Shown here piece after piece: positions 10,136-20,431 of a stretch of DNA of 64,000 nt. Every line of letters starts with the position of its first letter. Positions within the stretch are counted from its first letter, which is position 1. Under the pieces are notes generated by a model that was given only the letters and a program-made list of their open reading frames with translations, was not told the origin of the DNA and did not search any database. Source of the stretch: Stentor coeruleus. Lineage: Eukaryota > Ciliophora > Heterotrichea > Heterotrichida > Stentoridae. The stretch is from positions 34,744-98,743 of the forward strand of contig MPUH01000130.1 of the NCBI GenBank assembly GCA_001970955.1, written 5' to 3'. The position numbers were made by a program, and so were the translations under genes.

Positions 10136-10713
10136 ATTAGGATAATAGATTATTTTAGGTGTAAAATTGAAAGGAAACGATAGTTTTATTGATTGTTTAA
10201 CTTAAGGATATTTAAAATAACTGCTGATAGTTTTTAGAATAAGTTTAAAAGCTAAAGATTAGATTTTTTATTCCAAAGTTTGCAGTTACATTTTCTCTAA
10301 AAAAAAATTTACTATATAATATTTTTAGTTACTATAAGCCTACCAATAGTAATAAAGATTATAATCCAATACATAAAATTTAATATAAATACACATAAAA
10401 ACTATAGTATCTAACTAAAAAAGTATATAATAAAATCCATAAATTTTCCTATCTATTAGAAAATTATTTTTCCCCAAAAGCTTCAAAATTTTTAATCCGA
10501 TTACACAGATCTTCATCCTACACTAATCTAAACTAAACCTTCATCAACTATCAAAAACCTCTTCAATACTTCATCAAATATTCCTCCAAAACCCCAAAAA
10601 AAAAATCTCTAAACCCAAGCCTTCACATTCCAAAATCCTCTGCTCAATCCATCATCTTCTTATTCAAAACTTAGCATTCAGACAACATGATAAACTAAAT
10701 AAACAAGAGATAA
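10136..10713. other. Intergenic between tandem DUF1295 copies
   Basis: The sequence is G-biased just after copy 1 and strongly C-rich and G-poor from about 10440 to 10690, directly upstream of copy 2. This fits the flank-skew pattern seen around other genes in the window. I see no gene. Confidence 0.45.
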
Positions 10714-11565
10714 ATGGCAACCACATTTACAAGTATCGGGTCTATATTCCTATTATTCATCCTTAGCATATTAGCTTCACCCTACTTATCCCAACTCGAG
10801 GTTGTTTTTTTCCTCTTAGCCCTAATCATCAATTATGCTTTTTTCAAATCAATCATCACAGGTAATTATTCACAAGTAGATGAGCTCTGGACAATAGTCC
10901 CAACTTTCTTTTTATATCATTTCAATCATTGGTCACCAAGAGGAATCCTCATGTTTTGTTTAACATTAATCTGGGGATTTCGTCTTTCTTTTAATTTTTG
11001 GAGAAAAGGTGGATATAGAGGTCTTGAAGATTACCGATGGGAGCAATTAAGACAAATAATCACAAACAAATACTTATGGTTTTTATTCAACGTAATATTT
11101 ATAAGCACTTATCAATCAATTTTGTTAATGCTTATATGTAGCCCTGTGTATTTTGAAGATCAAAGTTCGTTAAAGGTTAAAGATATGGTTTTAGGGGTTT
11201 TGTATTTAGGATTTGTTATGTTAGAGACTATTGCTGATAGGCAGCAATGGGATTTCCAGTCAGAAAAAAAGGCTTTGATAGCAAAAGGGCTAAAACCTAA
11301 AGGGAATTTTATAACGAGTGGGCTTTTTAGATATTCGAGACACCCTAATTTTTTTGCTGAACAGTGCATTTGGTGGATTTTATACGCTTTTACTGACAGT
11401 TGGAATCTTTCGATTGTTGGGCCGATATTATTAACTTTACTATTCCAGGGATCAACAACTTTTACGGAGTATTTGTCAAAGAAAAAATACCCAGAGTATG
11501 CTGAATACCAAAAAACTACAGCAAGGCTTATACCGTGGTTTCCAGGAAAAGCTAAGGATTTATAA
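10714..11565 (+). CDS. DUF1295 / steroid 5-alpha-reductase-like membrane protein, copy 2
   Basis: 283 residues, colinear with copy 1 at 9284. It shares FNFWRKGGYRGLEDYRW (about residue 95) and LFRYSRHPNFFAEQCIWW (about residue 204), the DUF1295 signature. The number and position of membrane segments are the same. The two copies differ throughout at many residues, so the duplication is not recent. A role as an ER membrane reductase is inferred from the family only. It ends convergently with the MFSD1-like gene at 11758, with a G-rich 3' flank between them. Confidence 0.88.
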   Translation: MATTFTSIGSIFLLFILSILASPYLSQLEVVFFLLALIINYAFFKSIITGNYSQVDELWTIVPTFFLYHFNHWSPRGILMFCLTLIWGFRLSFNFWRKGGYRGLEDYRWEQLRQIITNKYLWFLFNVIFISTYQSILLMLICSPVYFEDQSSLKVKDMVLGVLYLGFVMLETIADRQQWDFQSEKKALIAKGLKPKGNFITSGLFRYSRHPNFFAEQCIWWILYAFTDSWNLSIVGPILLTLLFQGSTTFTEYLSKKKYPEYAEYQKTTARLIPWFPGKAKDL

Positions 11566-11757
11566 GGGTAGGATTATAGGAATAGATAAAATTATTAGGT
11601 TTAAAGTTTTTTTTTTTAGAAGATTTTAAGCTAAAAAATGCAGTTTGTAGATGAAGATTGTTATGGGCTGGAGGAGTTTTTATAGAAGTTTATGAATAAA
11701 AGTTTAGGTTTTAGAATTTTTTTTTTGGATAGGGTTATTTAAAATACGCAGTTAATA

Positions 11758-13212
11758 TTATGATGTATTTGAAGGATTTGCTAAATGAACAAGTTCGATA
11801 TCGCTACTATCTTGACTTCCCCTTTTTGTAAGAATTTGTTGTTGGGTTTCTGTAGGTTTTTCAGAATCTAATATTCGTCCTGCATTTATATCAATTCTAT
11901 ACACAACAAAAGCAGTGAGTATACCAATAAACCCAAGTACTATTAACAAAACATTCACCCACAAATACCCATGCATTGAACTAGTATTTTCTTGAATATA
12001 CCCAATAAGCATAGGGATTACAAAAAAACCTAAATTAACACAAGAATAACACCCTCCATATGCAGTTCCAATAACTTTTTCTTCAACTATAAACGGTATA
12101 CAAGTCCAAAACACTGTAATATATGTTGAATATGCTAAACCATTTAGACCTAAAAATATCATTGGCAATATTGGCTTGTTTTGATCAGGAGTTAAAGCAA
12201 AAGCTATTTGAATTATCATAAACATAAAACTTGATATTATAAGCATTAAAATTCTTTTACCTATTTTATCAATAATCATACCAACTAAAGGACTTGCTAT
12301 TGTGCAAACTATAAAAACTATACTCATAATATTACCTGCTGATACTGGATCAAAATTAAAACGGACTTGAAGATAACCACTGGTTATATTAGAAAAACAC
12401 ATTACTATTGATTCTACCATAAGACAATTTAATAAGAGCATCCAATAACAAAGGGGTAAAGTTTTAACATCGGATAATTTGAATTTTTCTGAGTCTGCAG
12501 ATGAGAAAATTTGTGAAGCATTGCGGTATGGGTCTTGTTTTCTATCTAATTTTGTAACGAAACAAGAACATATCAATGAAAATAAACATGCTATAAACCC
12601 AATCCATATTGTAAATGGCACTGAGGTATATTTAACTAAAATCGGTTCTAGATTTTCATTAAGTACAGCACCAAAAAAGCAAATACTTGTGTTGATTCCA
12701 ATAGCCATAGAGAGTTCTTTTCCTGTAAACCATTCAATTAATATAATATTTTGAGCCAATTCCAGATTATCTCCTCCTAAGCCATAAACAGCCCTTCCTA
12801 CTAGTGATAAAGGATATGATCGTATCTGGACGCCTATTGCAAAAATTAACTGCCCCAACATAGAAAAACTTGATGATATTAACACTAAAGATCTGACACC
12901 AAAACTGTCAATCAAAAAACCACCAAGAAGAGGTAAAAATATATTTGGAAATGAATAAACTGAATAAAACATGTTGTACTTTACACTATTAATATCAAGT
13001 TCCTGATTAGAAATTACATCAATTAATTCGAGGTTTAGTGGAGCTGGATTATCGTGAACATAATAAGTACCTAAGCATAGACAACAACCTAAAAAAAGCA
13101 TCAAAAACCTGGATTTAGTAGAGGTGAAGTCAGTAATTTCGCGTTTCTTTTCAAGATTTAAATCATAATCCTGATAATTATCACTTTGTTCATGAAAAGA
13201 CCCTTGATTCAT
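11758..13212 (-). CDS. MFSD1-like major facilitator transporter, copy 1
   Basis: 484 residues with 12 predicted membrane spans. The first span and following loop (FLMLFLGCCLCLGTYYVHDNPAPL, in part) and the second (YSVYSFPNIFLPLLGGFLIDSFG, in part) match the MFSD1 pattern, a lysosomal MFS protein reported to export dipeptides. Both termini are hydrophilic. No dileucine signal is obvious at the N-terminus. The gene has no intron. It faces copy 2 at 13882 head to head across about 670 bp. Substrate and compartment are inferred only from the family. Confidence 0.88.
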   Translation of the reverse strand: MNQGSFHEQSDNYQDYDLNLEKKREITDFTSTKSRFLMLFLGCCLCLGTYYVHDNPAPLNLELIDVISNQELDINSVKYNMFYSVYSFPNIFLPLLGGFLIDSFGVRSLVLISSSFSMLGQLIFAIGVQIRSYPLSLVGRAVYGLGGDNLELAQNIILIEWFTGKELSMAIGINTSICFFGAVLNENLEPILVKYTSVPFTIWIGFIACLFSLICSCFVTKLDRKQDPYRNASQIFSSADSEKFKLSDVKTLPLCYWMLLLNCLMVESIVMCFSNITSGYLQVRFNFDPVSAGNIMSIVFIVCTIASPLVGMIIDKIGKRILMLIISSFMFMIIQIAFALTPDQNKPILPMIFLGLNGLAYSTYITVFWTCIPFIVEEKVIGTAYGGCYSCVNLGFFVIPMLIGYIQENTSSMHGYLWVNVLLIVLGFIGILTAFVVYRIDINAGRILDSEKPTETQQQILTKRGSQDSSDIELVHLANPSNTS

Positions 13213-13881
13213 TTTTTTGGTAAAATTATTTATATAATTATAGTTAATTTGATTAGAAAATACTTGGTTTTCTTAAGATTTTATGTTTTTGGTTGTTTAT
13301 GTGATATATGGTTTTGAATGATGTGTTATGGTTTTTTTTTTGATGAAAGAAGATTTTTGGAATTTGAACTTTGACTTTTTTCTTGTGGGGTTGAGAAAAG
13401 ATTTAAAAATCAAATTTTAGAATTAGCTTTACTGATTTTTTAGGTATTCTAAATTATGATTTTAGATATTAATATCTAAAGCTGATATAGACACTTACAA
13501 TAAGCTTGAGTCATTTTATAAAGATTTAAAGCTATCCTTTAAAGCTTATTGAATTATTAGTGCAACCTATGATTTTAAAGCATTTCAGAAAGCGGCTTGC
13601 CTTGCTTTATAAAAAAAAAAGTATGCAGTCCTCTAAAATCATTGTCTTTCGTGTGTTATTTCTAAAGACACAATAACTTATCCTAAACTTATATTCTAAA
13701 ATTCATATAAAAGTTTCTAGAATCTATTTTATCTTATATATAAAACATAGCATAAAAGACAATATTAAACCAGTTGTCTATTAAAAACCTAATAAAACAA
13801 AAAAATTTATCCCTTAAAAAATAATTTTTCATTATCAGAATAGATATAATTCCAATCTATACGAAGATTTATGTTTTATAA
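13213..13881. promoter_or_regulatory. Divergent promoter region of the MFSD1-like pair
   Basis: About 670 bp lie between two divergent paralogues, so both promoters must be here. The half next to the minus-strand gene (13213-13450) is G/T-rich on the plus strand, and the half next to the plus-strand gene (13640-13880) is C/A-rich. Both are therefore C-rich on the sense strand of their own gene. I cannot name any factor site. Confidence 0.5.
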
Positions 13882-15397
13882 ATGGATAAAGAAACACAAA
13901 ATTTAAGAACTGAGCATAATTCTAAGCATGGAAATATTCCCAGTTCATCGGATTTTCAAATAAATGACACACATCCTCATATAATAGATATAAGAAAAAC
14001 AAAAACAAGATTTTTCATGCTAGGCCTTGTAAGTATTTTTTGCTTTGGCATGTATTTTGTTCATGATAATCCTGCTCCATTAGAACTTCAGCTTATTAAT
14101 GTAATAAAGTATATAGGAACTTGATATTGATAGTTTAAGATTCAATATGCTATTTTCAGCTTTTTCATTCCCAAACATTTTTATGACTTTAATTTCAGGG
14201 TATTTAGTTGACAAATTCGGTGTTAGGAAAATTGCTTATATAGCTGCTGGTTTATCTTTAATTGGGCAAGCAATTTTTGCCCTTTCAATCAATTTGAAAA
14301 GCTACCCTGCAGCTGTTGTGGGAAGGGCTTTGTTTGGTATTGGAGGTGAAAGCTTAGAACTTGCCCAATCAATAATTATAATAAACTGGTTTACTGGGAG
14401 AGAACTTTCAATGTCGATTGGGCTTAATAACAGTATTTGCTTTTTGGGAATAACAAGTAATCAGAATCTTGAACCTATTATTGCTGAGAAAACTTCTGTT
14501 GCTTTTACAATTTGGGTTGGATTTTTATTATGTATCGTGTTTTTTTGCTCTTCAATACTTGTTGTGAGAATTGATAAGAAAAAAGATCATCTACTTAAAG
14601 ATAGCGAAAAAAATGAAGCTGTTGAAAGCGAAAAGTTTAAATTCAGAGATATTAAAAAATTAACTATCAATTATTGGTTGGTAATTATTAATTATTTGGC
14701 TACTGCATCTGTTGTGTATTGTTTCTCAAATATAACAAGTGGTTATTTCCAAATACGTTTTGGTTATGATGAAGTTCATGCTGGGAATATCATGAGTGCA
14801 GTTTTTGGGGTTTGTGCTTTGCTATCTCCAATAATTGGTTATATCGTCGATAAAATTGGGAAACGTTTAATTATGATAGTTGTAGCAGATTTTTTTATTA
14901 TGTCAGCACATATACTTTTTATTCTAACCCCAGATGGATCTGAACCTATCCATCCTATATTCTATCTTATTTTTATAGGTTTAGCTTATTCAGTCCATTC
15001 AACAGCTCTATGGAGTGCTTTACCTTTTACAGTTGAGGAAAAAATATTAGGAACTGCCTATGGGGGAAGCTATTCTTTAGCGAATATTGGTTTTTTTATA
15101 GTCCCTTTAATTGTTGGATCTTTGCAAGAAACTAAAACTATGCATGGATATTTTTGGGTTGGGATATTTTTTATTATCTTAGCTTTTATAGGGATTTGTA
15201 CTGGACTTGCTTTATTAATCCTTGATAAAAATAAAGGAGGAAACCTTAACTCAAAATTTCCTCGAGCTCCACAATCGATGACACTCAATAATGTAAATAG
15301 AATAGCTAAACTACGCCATTTTAATAGTTCTGATAACTTCGGAATTCCTCATCACTCAACAAAAAAAGTTATACCATTTAATAATAGTTTTGGATAA
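13882..15397 (+). CDS. MFSD1-like major facilitator transporter, copy 2 (one 16-nt intron)
   Basis: The exons are 13882-14100 and 14117-15397, giving 499 residues. The reading frame shifts at 14101. Removing the 16-nt GT...AG segment joins the loop after span 1 (HDNPAPLELQLIN) to ELDIDSLRFNMLFSAFSFPN, which aligns with copy 1, although copy 2 is then five residues shorter at the join. Twelve spans are present, with the same MFSD1-like motifs (VHDNPAPL; SFPNIFMTLISGYLVDKFG). A one-base frameshift in the assembly is the alternative to an intron, but the segment fits the local intron consensus exactly. The C-terminal tail is Ser/Asn-rich. Confidence 0.87.
14101..14116 (+). other. 16-nt intron in MFSD1-like copy 2
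   Basis: The sequence is gtaataaagtatatag. Its removal restores the frame between exon 1 and exon 2. It has GTAA at the 5' end, AG at the 3' end and an A sixth from the 3' end, like the other introns in the window. Confidence 0.8.
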
Positions 15398-15707
15398 AAA
15401 TTTAACTTAAAAGTTATAGAAATATGAAGATTATGCAAAAATGCATTTACAGTAAACTTTGTCAAATCTTGCTAGAATAAACCAAAAATTATTATCCAAA
15501 TCCATCCAATCCAAAAGTTCTGCAAAATTAAACATGCAGTAATTTATTTATAAAATTAGATTTTAATATCTTTAATCATAAAATTAACTTAATTTATATA
15601 TGATAATTGCATATAATAAAAATATTTTCCATAGAATAAACCAAAAATTATTATCCAAATCCATCCAATCCAAAAGTTCTGCAAAATTAAACATTACTAT
15701 ATTAATC
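15398..15707. other. Intergenic between converging genes, holds a 63-bp direct repeat
   Basis: The region separates the 3' ends of MFSD1-like copy 2 (plus) and the DHHC gene (minus). It contains two identical 63-bp copies (15473-15535 and 15632-15694). The second ends 13 bp from the DHHC stop codon. No gene is seen. Confidence 0.6.
15473..15694 (+). repeat. Identical 63-bp direct repeat, two copies
   Basis: The copies are at 15473-15535 and 15632-15694, read as identical over all 63 bases and separated by 96 bp of unrelated AT-rich sequence. Both begin tagaataaaccaaaaatt and end aaaattaaacat. Perfect identity in fast-evolving 3' flank indicates a recent local duplication or an assembly artefact. 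No N is present here, unlike the other duplicated segments. Confidence 0.9.
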
Positions 15708-16695
15708 CTAATTTGATAAATTCGGGTTAAGTCTGATAAATGACGTATCAGTCTCAGGGTCAACCGACAATTTATCCCCTTGTGCAACAGAAAATGGACT
15801 AGGTCCTCTATTTTCCGAAGGCCAGACATCATTATTACTAACCGCCGACACATGTTTAGCCGAGCTTTCTCTCTGATTAGTCTCTGATTCAACATTAACA
15901 TCACTATCTAAACTTTCAGGATTAATCATTGGCCAACTAATACCATCCCCAGCAGGCATACCAGCTTTTCCATAATAAGGTATAAACCATAAATACCATT
16001 GTCTACCAAAAACCTGTATAAAATTTCTATAAGTGCTAATACAATATCTAGAATTATAACTGTTTTCCAAAGATTCAATTGTAGTTGAGTTCTTAAGTAT
16101 AAGTTTCACATGAAAACTTGTGAATTTTGTCAGCATAATGCAGATAAACAATAATATCCCGTTTATACATAAGAAAACGATTTCATTATTAGTAAATTTT
16201 CTTATATAAAAACTGTTTTTGCATATAGAATACGCGATTGGTAATGTGGAACAAAGGACGTAATATCCTGATATTAATGCATAAAATAACATAAGCATAA
16301 AAAGTTTCCTGTTGAAAAACCCTATACAGTTGTTTATCCAGGCTATATGATAATTACGGCAATGATGGTCCATGTTAAGAATACAACGATTGCATATTGA
16401 ACAATGATGGCATCGATCAGGTTTGAAAACATGGCACAATAAACAGTACCTTTTTCGTTTGTTTTCAGAATCTCCCATGTAGAAACCCCAATATGGAGGA
16501 ACTTGTCCTGGCTCTGAAAAACTTGAATGGAAAAAACTCCATAAAAGCATGAAAAAGAAAGTGTGGAAAGTAAAAATAGAGAAACCGCCTATATTGTGGG
16601 TTACTGTGGTTGATTGATATAAAAGCGTAATAGACTGTACAGATAAAGATCAGAGCCATACCCATGAAGAGTTTTCCGACATACTTTTTCCCCAT
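15708..16695 (-). CDS. DHHC palmitoyltransferase (two tiny introns)
   Basis: The exons, read on the minus strand, are 16695-16605, 16588-16358 and 16342-15708, giving 318 residues. Intron 1 (16 nt) restores the frame between the first membrane segment ([18 protein letters not shown]) and [19 protein letters not shown]. Intron 2 (15 nt) is in frame and would otherwise insert five residues in the catalytic core; once removed, the core reads DHHCPWINNCIG, the family consensus. The upstream Cys-rich part ([22 protein letters not shown]) and four membrane spans are typical. The enzyme S-acylates Cys residues of membrane proteins. Four proteins in this window carry MGxC termini that could be substrates. 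The stop is TAG. Confidence 0.92.
16343..16357 (-). other. 15-nt in-frame intron in the DHHC core
   Basis: The minus-strand sequence is gtaattatcatatag. It is divisible by three and has no stop in frame, so it is invisible to reading-frame analysis. Its removal changes [12 protein letters not shown] to the consensus CPWINNC. Confidence 0.9.
16589..16604 (-). other. 16-nt intron 1 of the DHHC gene
   Basis: The minus-strand sequence is gtaacccacaatatag. Its removal joins two reading frames into one protein with correct membrane topology. Confidence 0.85.
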
Positions 16696-17071
16696 TAATT
16701 TTAAATGTGATGTATGATTATCCTAGTATTTTGATTTTAGATTTAAAAAGCTTTTTGATGATATTTTTATGATAATATAAGTATTATGGATATAAGTTTA
16801 TAGATTTATAGATGTAAAAATAAGAATTAATTGGATATTGTGTGATAATCTCTAATATATATTATGTATTAAATTTTGTAATTAGTTTAAAGAGAATATA
16901 TAAGTTATATATTTGTTATTAAGATATATTATAAAGTATTTATTAAATAATTACAACTGAACAAATCAATAATTTTTTAATTCTTTTCACCAGTTAAAAA
17001 AAAAAAACTCTGTATCGAATCTATATTTCATATCATAATTACTATAAAAAATAATTCAAAGAAAAAGATAA
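16696..17071. other. Divergent promoter region, DHHC and TPR genes
   Basis: Very AT-rich sequence between two divergent genes. I see nothing but A/T runs and TATA-like stretches. Confidence 0.4.
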
Positions 17072-18397
17072 ATGGAAAATCCAAACATAGAAAAAGTAAT
17101 ATTCCATGCACTAAAAGGTGAGAGTTTTGATAAGGATTATATTCAAGAATCATTAGGAAAATATCAAGATTTATGTGTTTTAGACAATGCCTGTTCAGAA
17201 AACATAATAGGTCTAGGGATATTTCAGTTACTTTCTGGAGATATTATCGCAGGAGGGAAGACAATAGATGGTGCTTCAAAACAAGACCCTAACAATGGTT
17301 TAGTCTGGGCTGCAGTTGGGTTAAAATCAATGAGAATTTGTGCTTTCAAACATGCAAGGGACGCTTTTGACGCTTTTCTACATTATTGTCCGAATTCCAC
17401 TAAAATTGATTTAGCCAATATGAAAACTTTAGATTGTTTAGTTGAAGAAAGATTATATAAAGAATGCATAGATCATGCTAATCTTATCCTTGGGGGCCTA
17501 AAACAAAAATATCATAATAGTTTATATTGTACTCTGGGGTACTGTTATGAAAAATTAGATTTACAGTCAAAGTCTATTGAAAACTATTCAATAGTCGCAT
17601 CTAATCCTACAAATCTAGGACGGATTTGTGAAGCATGGATTGGTTTTAAAACAAAAAATTATACTAAAGCTTTTGAAATACTCAAAGAAAGTTTTCCTCA
17701 ACAAATACCATTTTCACAATCTTGGATTGATCATAAATATCTTATAGCAAATTGTTATTATTTTAAAGGATGCGTTCTTGAGGCTTCAAATATTTTATTC
17801 TCAATTTTAGTGCCAAATCCTCATTTAGATCTAACTTTATGTATGTTGGGGAAAATTTGCAAAAAATTTAATAATGTTTATGAATCCTTTTGGTTTTACT
17901 TAAAAGCTGCAACTATCAACCCCCGTAGGCCTGAGATTTGGTACAACCTCGGTCATCTTTATCAATCAGTAAACCAACCTGACGCAGAGTCAGCATTTGA
18001 AAAAGCTAAACAATTAGACATCCATGAAACTTTACCCCAAAAACTTGATAAAAACTCTGAATTACTCGACATTACAATGAATTTTAGCAAATTCGGGGAA
18101 AACTTTGAAATAAAAACCAAAGATAAAGAAAAACTCCAAATGCTCAATAATAAAGAACATCGGGTTAATAAGCCAAATGAACCTTATATAACCGTACCTC
18201 AAACTATAAATTATGAAGGAAATTTAGTTTCAGATGAATTTTTATATACAAGAGAATCTTCCCTTCCTGGTGGAGTTAAAGAGCAATGGTTGGATTTTGT
18301 TAAAAGTCTTAATGGGTTTATTAGTACCCAAAGACAAGCTGCGAATATATTGAGTGATATTAAAAGCCTTCCTACTAAACGTCAACGTTTTTCATAA
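17072..18397 (+). CDS. TPR-repeat protein, Cyc8/UTX-like
   Basis: 441 residues made largely of tetratricopeptide repeats from about residue 40 to 345. The clearest are VWAAVGLKSMRICAFKHARDAFDAFLHYCP (in part), LYCTLGYCYEKLDLQSKSIENYS and the last two, LGKICKKFNNVYESFWFYLKAATINPRRPEIWYNLGHLY (in part). The pair ending WYNLGHLYQSVNQPDAESAFEKAKQLD (in part) resembles the TPR array of the Cyc8/Ssn6 co-repressor and UTX. The C-terminal 95 residues are disordered and basic at the end. TPR arrays are protein scaffolds. A transcriptional role is a guess from similarity, and a general TPR adaptor is equally possible. It is followed by PLK on the same strand. Confidence 0.72.
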   Translation: MENPNIEKVIFHALKGESFDKDYIQESLGKYQDLCVLDNACSENIIGLGIFQLLSGDIIAGGKTIDGASKQDPNNGLVWAAVGLKSMRICAFKHARDAFDAFLHYCPNSTKIDLANMKTLDCLVEERLYKECIDHANLILGGLKQKYHNSLYCTLGYCYEKLDLQSKSIENYSIVASNPTNLGRICEAWIGFKTKNYTKAFEILKESFPQQIPFSQSWIDHKYLIANCYYFKGCVLEASNILFSILVPNPHLDLTLCMLGKICKKFNNVYESFWFYLKAATINPRRPEIWYNLGHLYQSVNQPDAESAFEKAKQLDIHETLPQKLDKNSELLDITMNFSKFGENFEIKTKDKEKLQMLNNKEHRVNKPNEPYITVPQTINYEGNLVSDEFLYTRESSLPGGVKEQWLDFVKSLNGFISTQRQAANILSDIKSLPTKRQRFS

Positions 18398-18555
18398 AAT
18401 CAAGACTTTTATAGAATTTTAGTTATTAATATTTCTATGAAAAATCCTAAAAATCACACACTGGATTTAAAATTAATATTGGGATTTTATATTTTGTCTG
18501 TTTATAAAAAACTAGTTTTAAGCTTTTTTACATACATTTAAATATTAGATTAATA

Positions 18556-20223
18556 ATGGCATGCAAAGCTGGAAGCAAGGATGAGAAAGAGATCCCTCAA
18601 ACAATCATTGAAAAATGCGTTAAACTCAATGGGGAAGTTACTACGCATAGTTATGTTAAAGGGAAATTTTTGGGTAAAGGGGGTTTTGCTAGGGTTTATG
18701 AGCTTTTGTGTTCAGAAACTAATGAAGTTTATGCTTGCAAGTATATACCTAAAGAAAAAATATCTAAATGCAGAGCGAGACAGAAATTGATGAGTGAGAT
18801 TAAAATACACAGATCATTAAGCCATATGAACATAGTTGGTTTCCATCACTTTTTCGAAGATGAAGATTTTATCTATATAATTCTTGAACTGTGTCAAAAC
18901 CATTCTTTAAGCGATGTGCTAAGACGAAGAAAGCGTCTTATAGAAATCGAGGCTCAATCATATTTACAAAGTCTTAGCAACGCATTACTCTATCTTCATT
19001 CACATCGTATAATACACAGGGATATAAAGCTTGCTAATATTTTACTAACTGACAAAATGGAAGTAAAACTTGGGGATTTTGGTTTAGCAGCTAAACTAGA
19101 ATACGATGGTGAACGTAAAAGGACAATTTGTGGTACACCAAATTATATAGCCCCTGAGATTCTTGATGGTAAAAACGGTCATTCATATGAATGTGATATA
19201 TGGAGTTTTGGTGTTCTTATGTACACAATGCTTGTAGGTAAGCCTCCATTTGAAACTAATGATGTCAAAACTACATATCGACGTATAAAAATGACCCTTT
19301 ACAATTTCCCTGATAATGTTGAGATTTCTAAAGAAGCTAAATCTTTAATATCCTCAATCCTTGTATTCGATTATAATCAAAGACCAAGTTTAGAAGAAAT
19401 TATCACTCATGACTTTTTCACTAAAAACGCTATACCAAAAATCCTCCCCACAAGCCTTTTAGCCATTCCCCCAACTTCAGCATATATAAAGAAATTTCTA
19501 AACTCTCGAGATAAACAAACAAGAGCCAGTTCCCAAGAAAATAAAATTGAAATTCAAACCCCTTCACCTTTACGTGTTAGACACTCATCAAAAGATTCAC
19601 GACGTAACTCAGAAGGTCGTAAAGAAGTCAAAACTTCATCTTATGCTGGAAATGATATCGAAGGCCCAGTGCTTTGGATAACTCATTGGATTGATTATTC
19701 GAAAAAATATGGTGTAGGGTATCTTTTTTCAAATAATTGTATTGGTGCTGTGTTTAATGATAACACAAAAATCATTAGTAATCCTCAGTTTTCACATGTA
19801 CAATATATAAGTTCTGGGAAAAATGGTGAACAAATAAGTGTTTATAAGATTTCAGAGTTCCCACAAGAGTTGTATAAGAAAGTTATGCTGTTGCATCTGT
19901 TTAAAAAACAGTTTATGTATGATGAAAAAGGGGCTTATGATTGTCCTGATGGGTTAAGAGCGTATTTGAAGAAATGGTTGATAACACCACATGCTATGAT
20001 TTTTAGGATTAGTAACAAAATCATACAGATTTGTTTTCGTGATGGGACGGAATTATTGTTGTCTAGTGAGAGTAAGCATTTGACTTATATAGATAAACAA
20101 AAAAATATGTGCTCACATCAGTTAAGTAATGCTTTGGAAACAGGAAATAAGGAATTGATTAAGAGGATTAAGTATTCGAAGGAAGTGTTAGTAAAAATGA
20201 TAAAGAATGATGATAAAGATTAA
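18556..20223 (+). CDS. Polo-like kinase (PLK1 type)
   Basis: 555 residues. The N-terminal kinase domain (about residues 35-290) has the loop GKGGFARVYE, Lys in VYACKYI, HRDIKLANIL, DFGLA and the activation loop RTICGTPNYIAPEIL, which is the Polo form. The C-terminal region (about residues 370-535) carries two polo boxes: WITHWIDYSKKYGVGYLFSN begins box 1, and box 2 ends near the FRDGTELLL motif. PLKs drive mitosis, centrosome/basal-body duplication and cytokinesis, binding primed phosphosites through the polo boxes. In a ciliate, basal-body and cortical roles are plausible. Length is typical. No intron is needed. Confidence 0.96.
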   Translation: MACKAGSKDEKEIPQTIIEKCVKLNGEVTTHSYVKGKFLGKGGFARVYELLCSETNEVYACKYIPKEKISKCRARQKLMSEIKIHRSLSHMNIVGFHHFFEDEDFIYIILELCQNHSLSDVLRRRKRLIEIEAQSYLQSLSNALLYLHSHRIIHRDIKLANILLTDKMEVKLGDFGLAAKLEYDGERKRTICGTPNYIAPEILDGKNGHSYECDIWSFGVLMYTMLVGKPPFETNDVKTTYRRIKMTLYNFPDNVEISKEAKSLISSILVFDYNQRPSLEEIITHDFFTKNAIPKILPTSLLAIPPTSAYIKKFLNSRDKQTRASSQENKIEIQTPSPLRVRHSSKDSRRNSEGRKEVKTSSYAGNDIEGPVLWITHWIDYSKKYGVGYLFSNNCIGAVFNDNTKIISNPQFSHVQYISSGKNGEQISVYKISEFPQELYKKVMLLHLFKKQFMYDEKGAYDCPDGLRAYLKKWLITPHAMIFRISNKIIQICFRDGTELLLSSESKHLTYIDKQKNMCSHQLSNALETGNKELIKRIKYSKEVLVKMIKNDDKD

Positions 20224-20431
20224 TTATTGTATGTTTTTGGATTTTATTGGTTTTTGAGAAGTAAGAGTTTATATTAAGAGAGGTTTGATGGTTTTTGGTA
20301 ATTTTTAAGATGGTTTTTATGAGATAAAAATAAGGGAATTTTTAGAAAATGGGTTAGGAAATTTTTATAGTAAATATTGGGACTTTTTTTGAAATCTATA
20401 AACCTCACAATCCCTCACAAAAAAATCTTAA

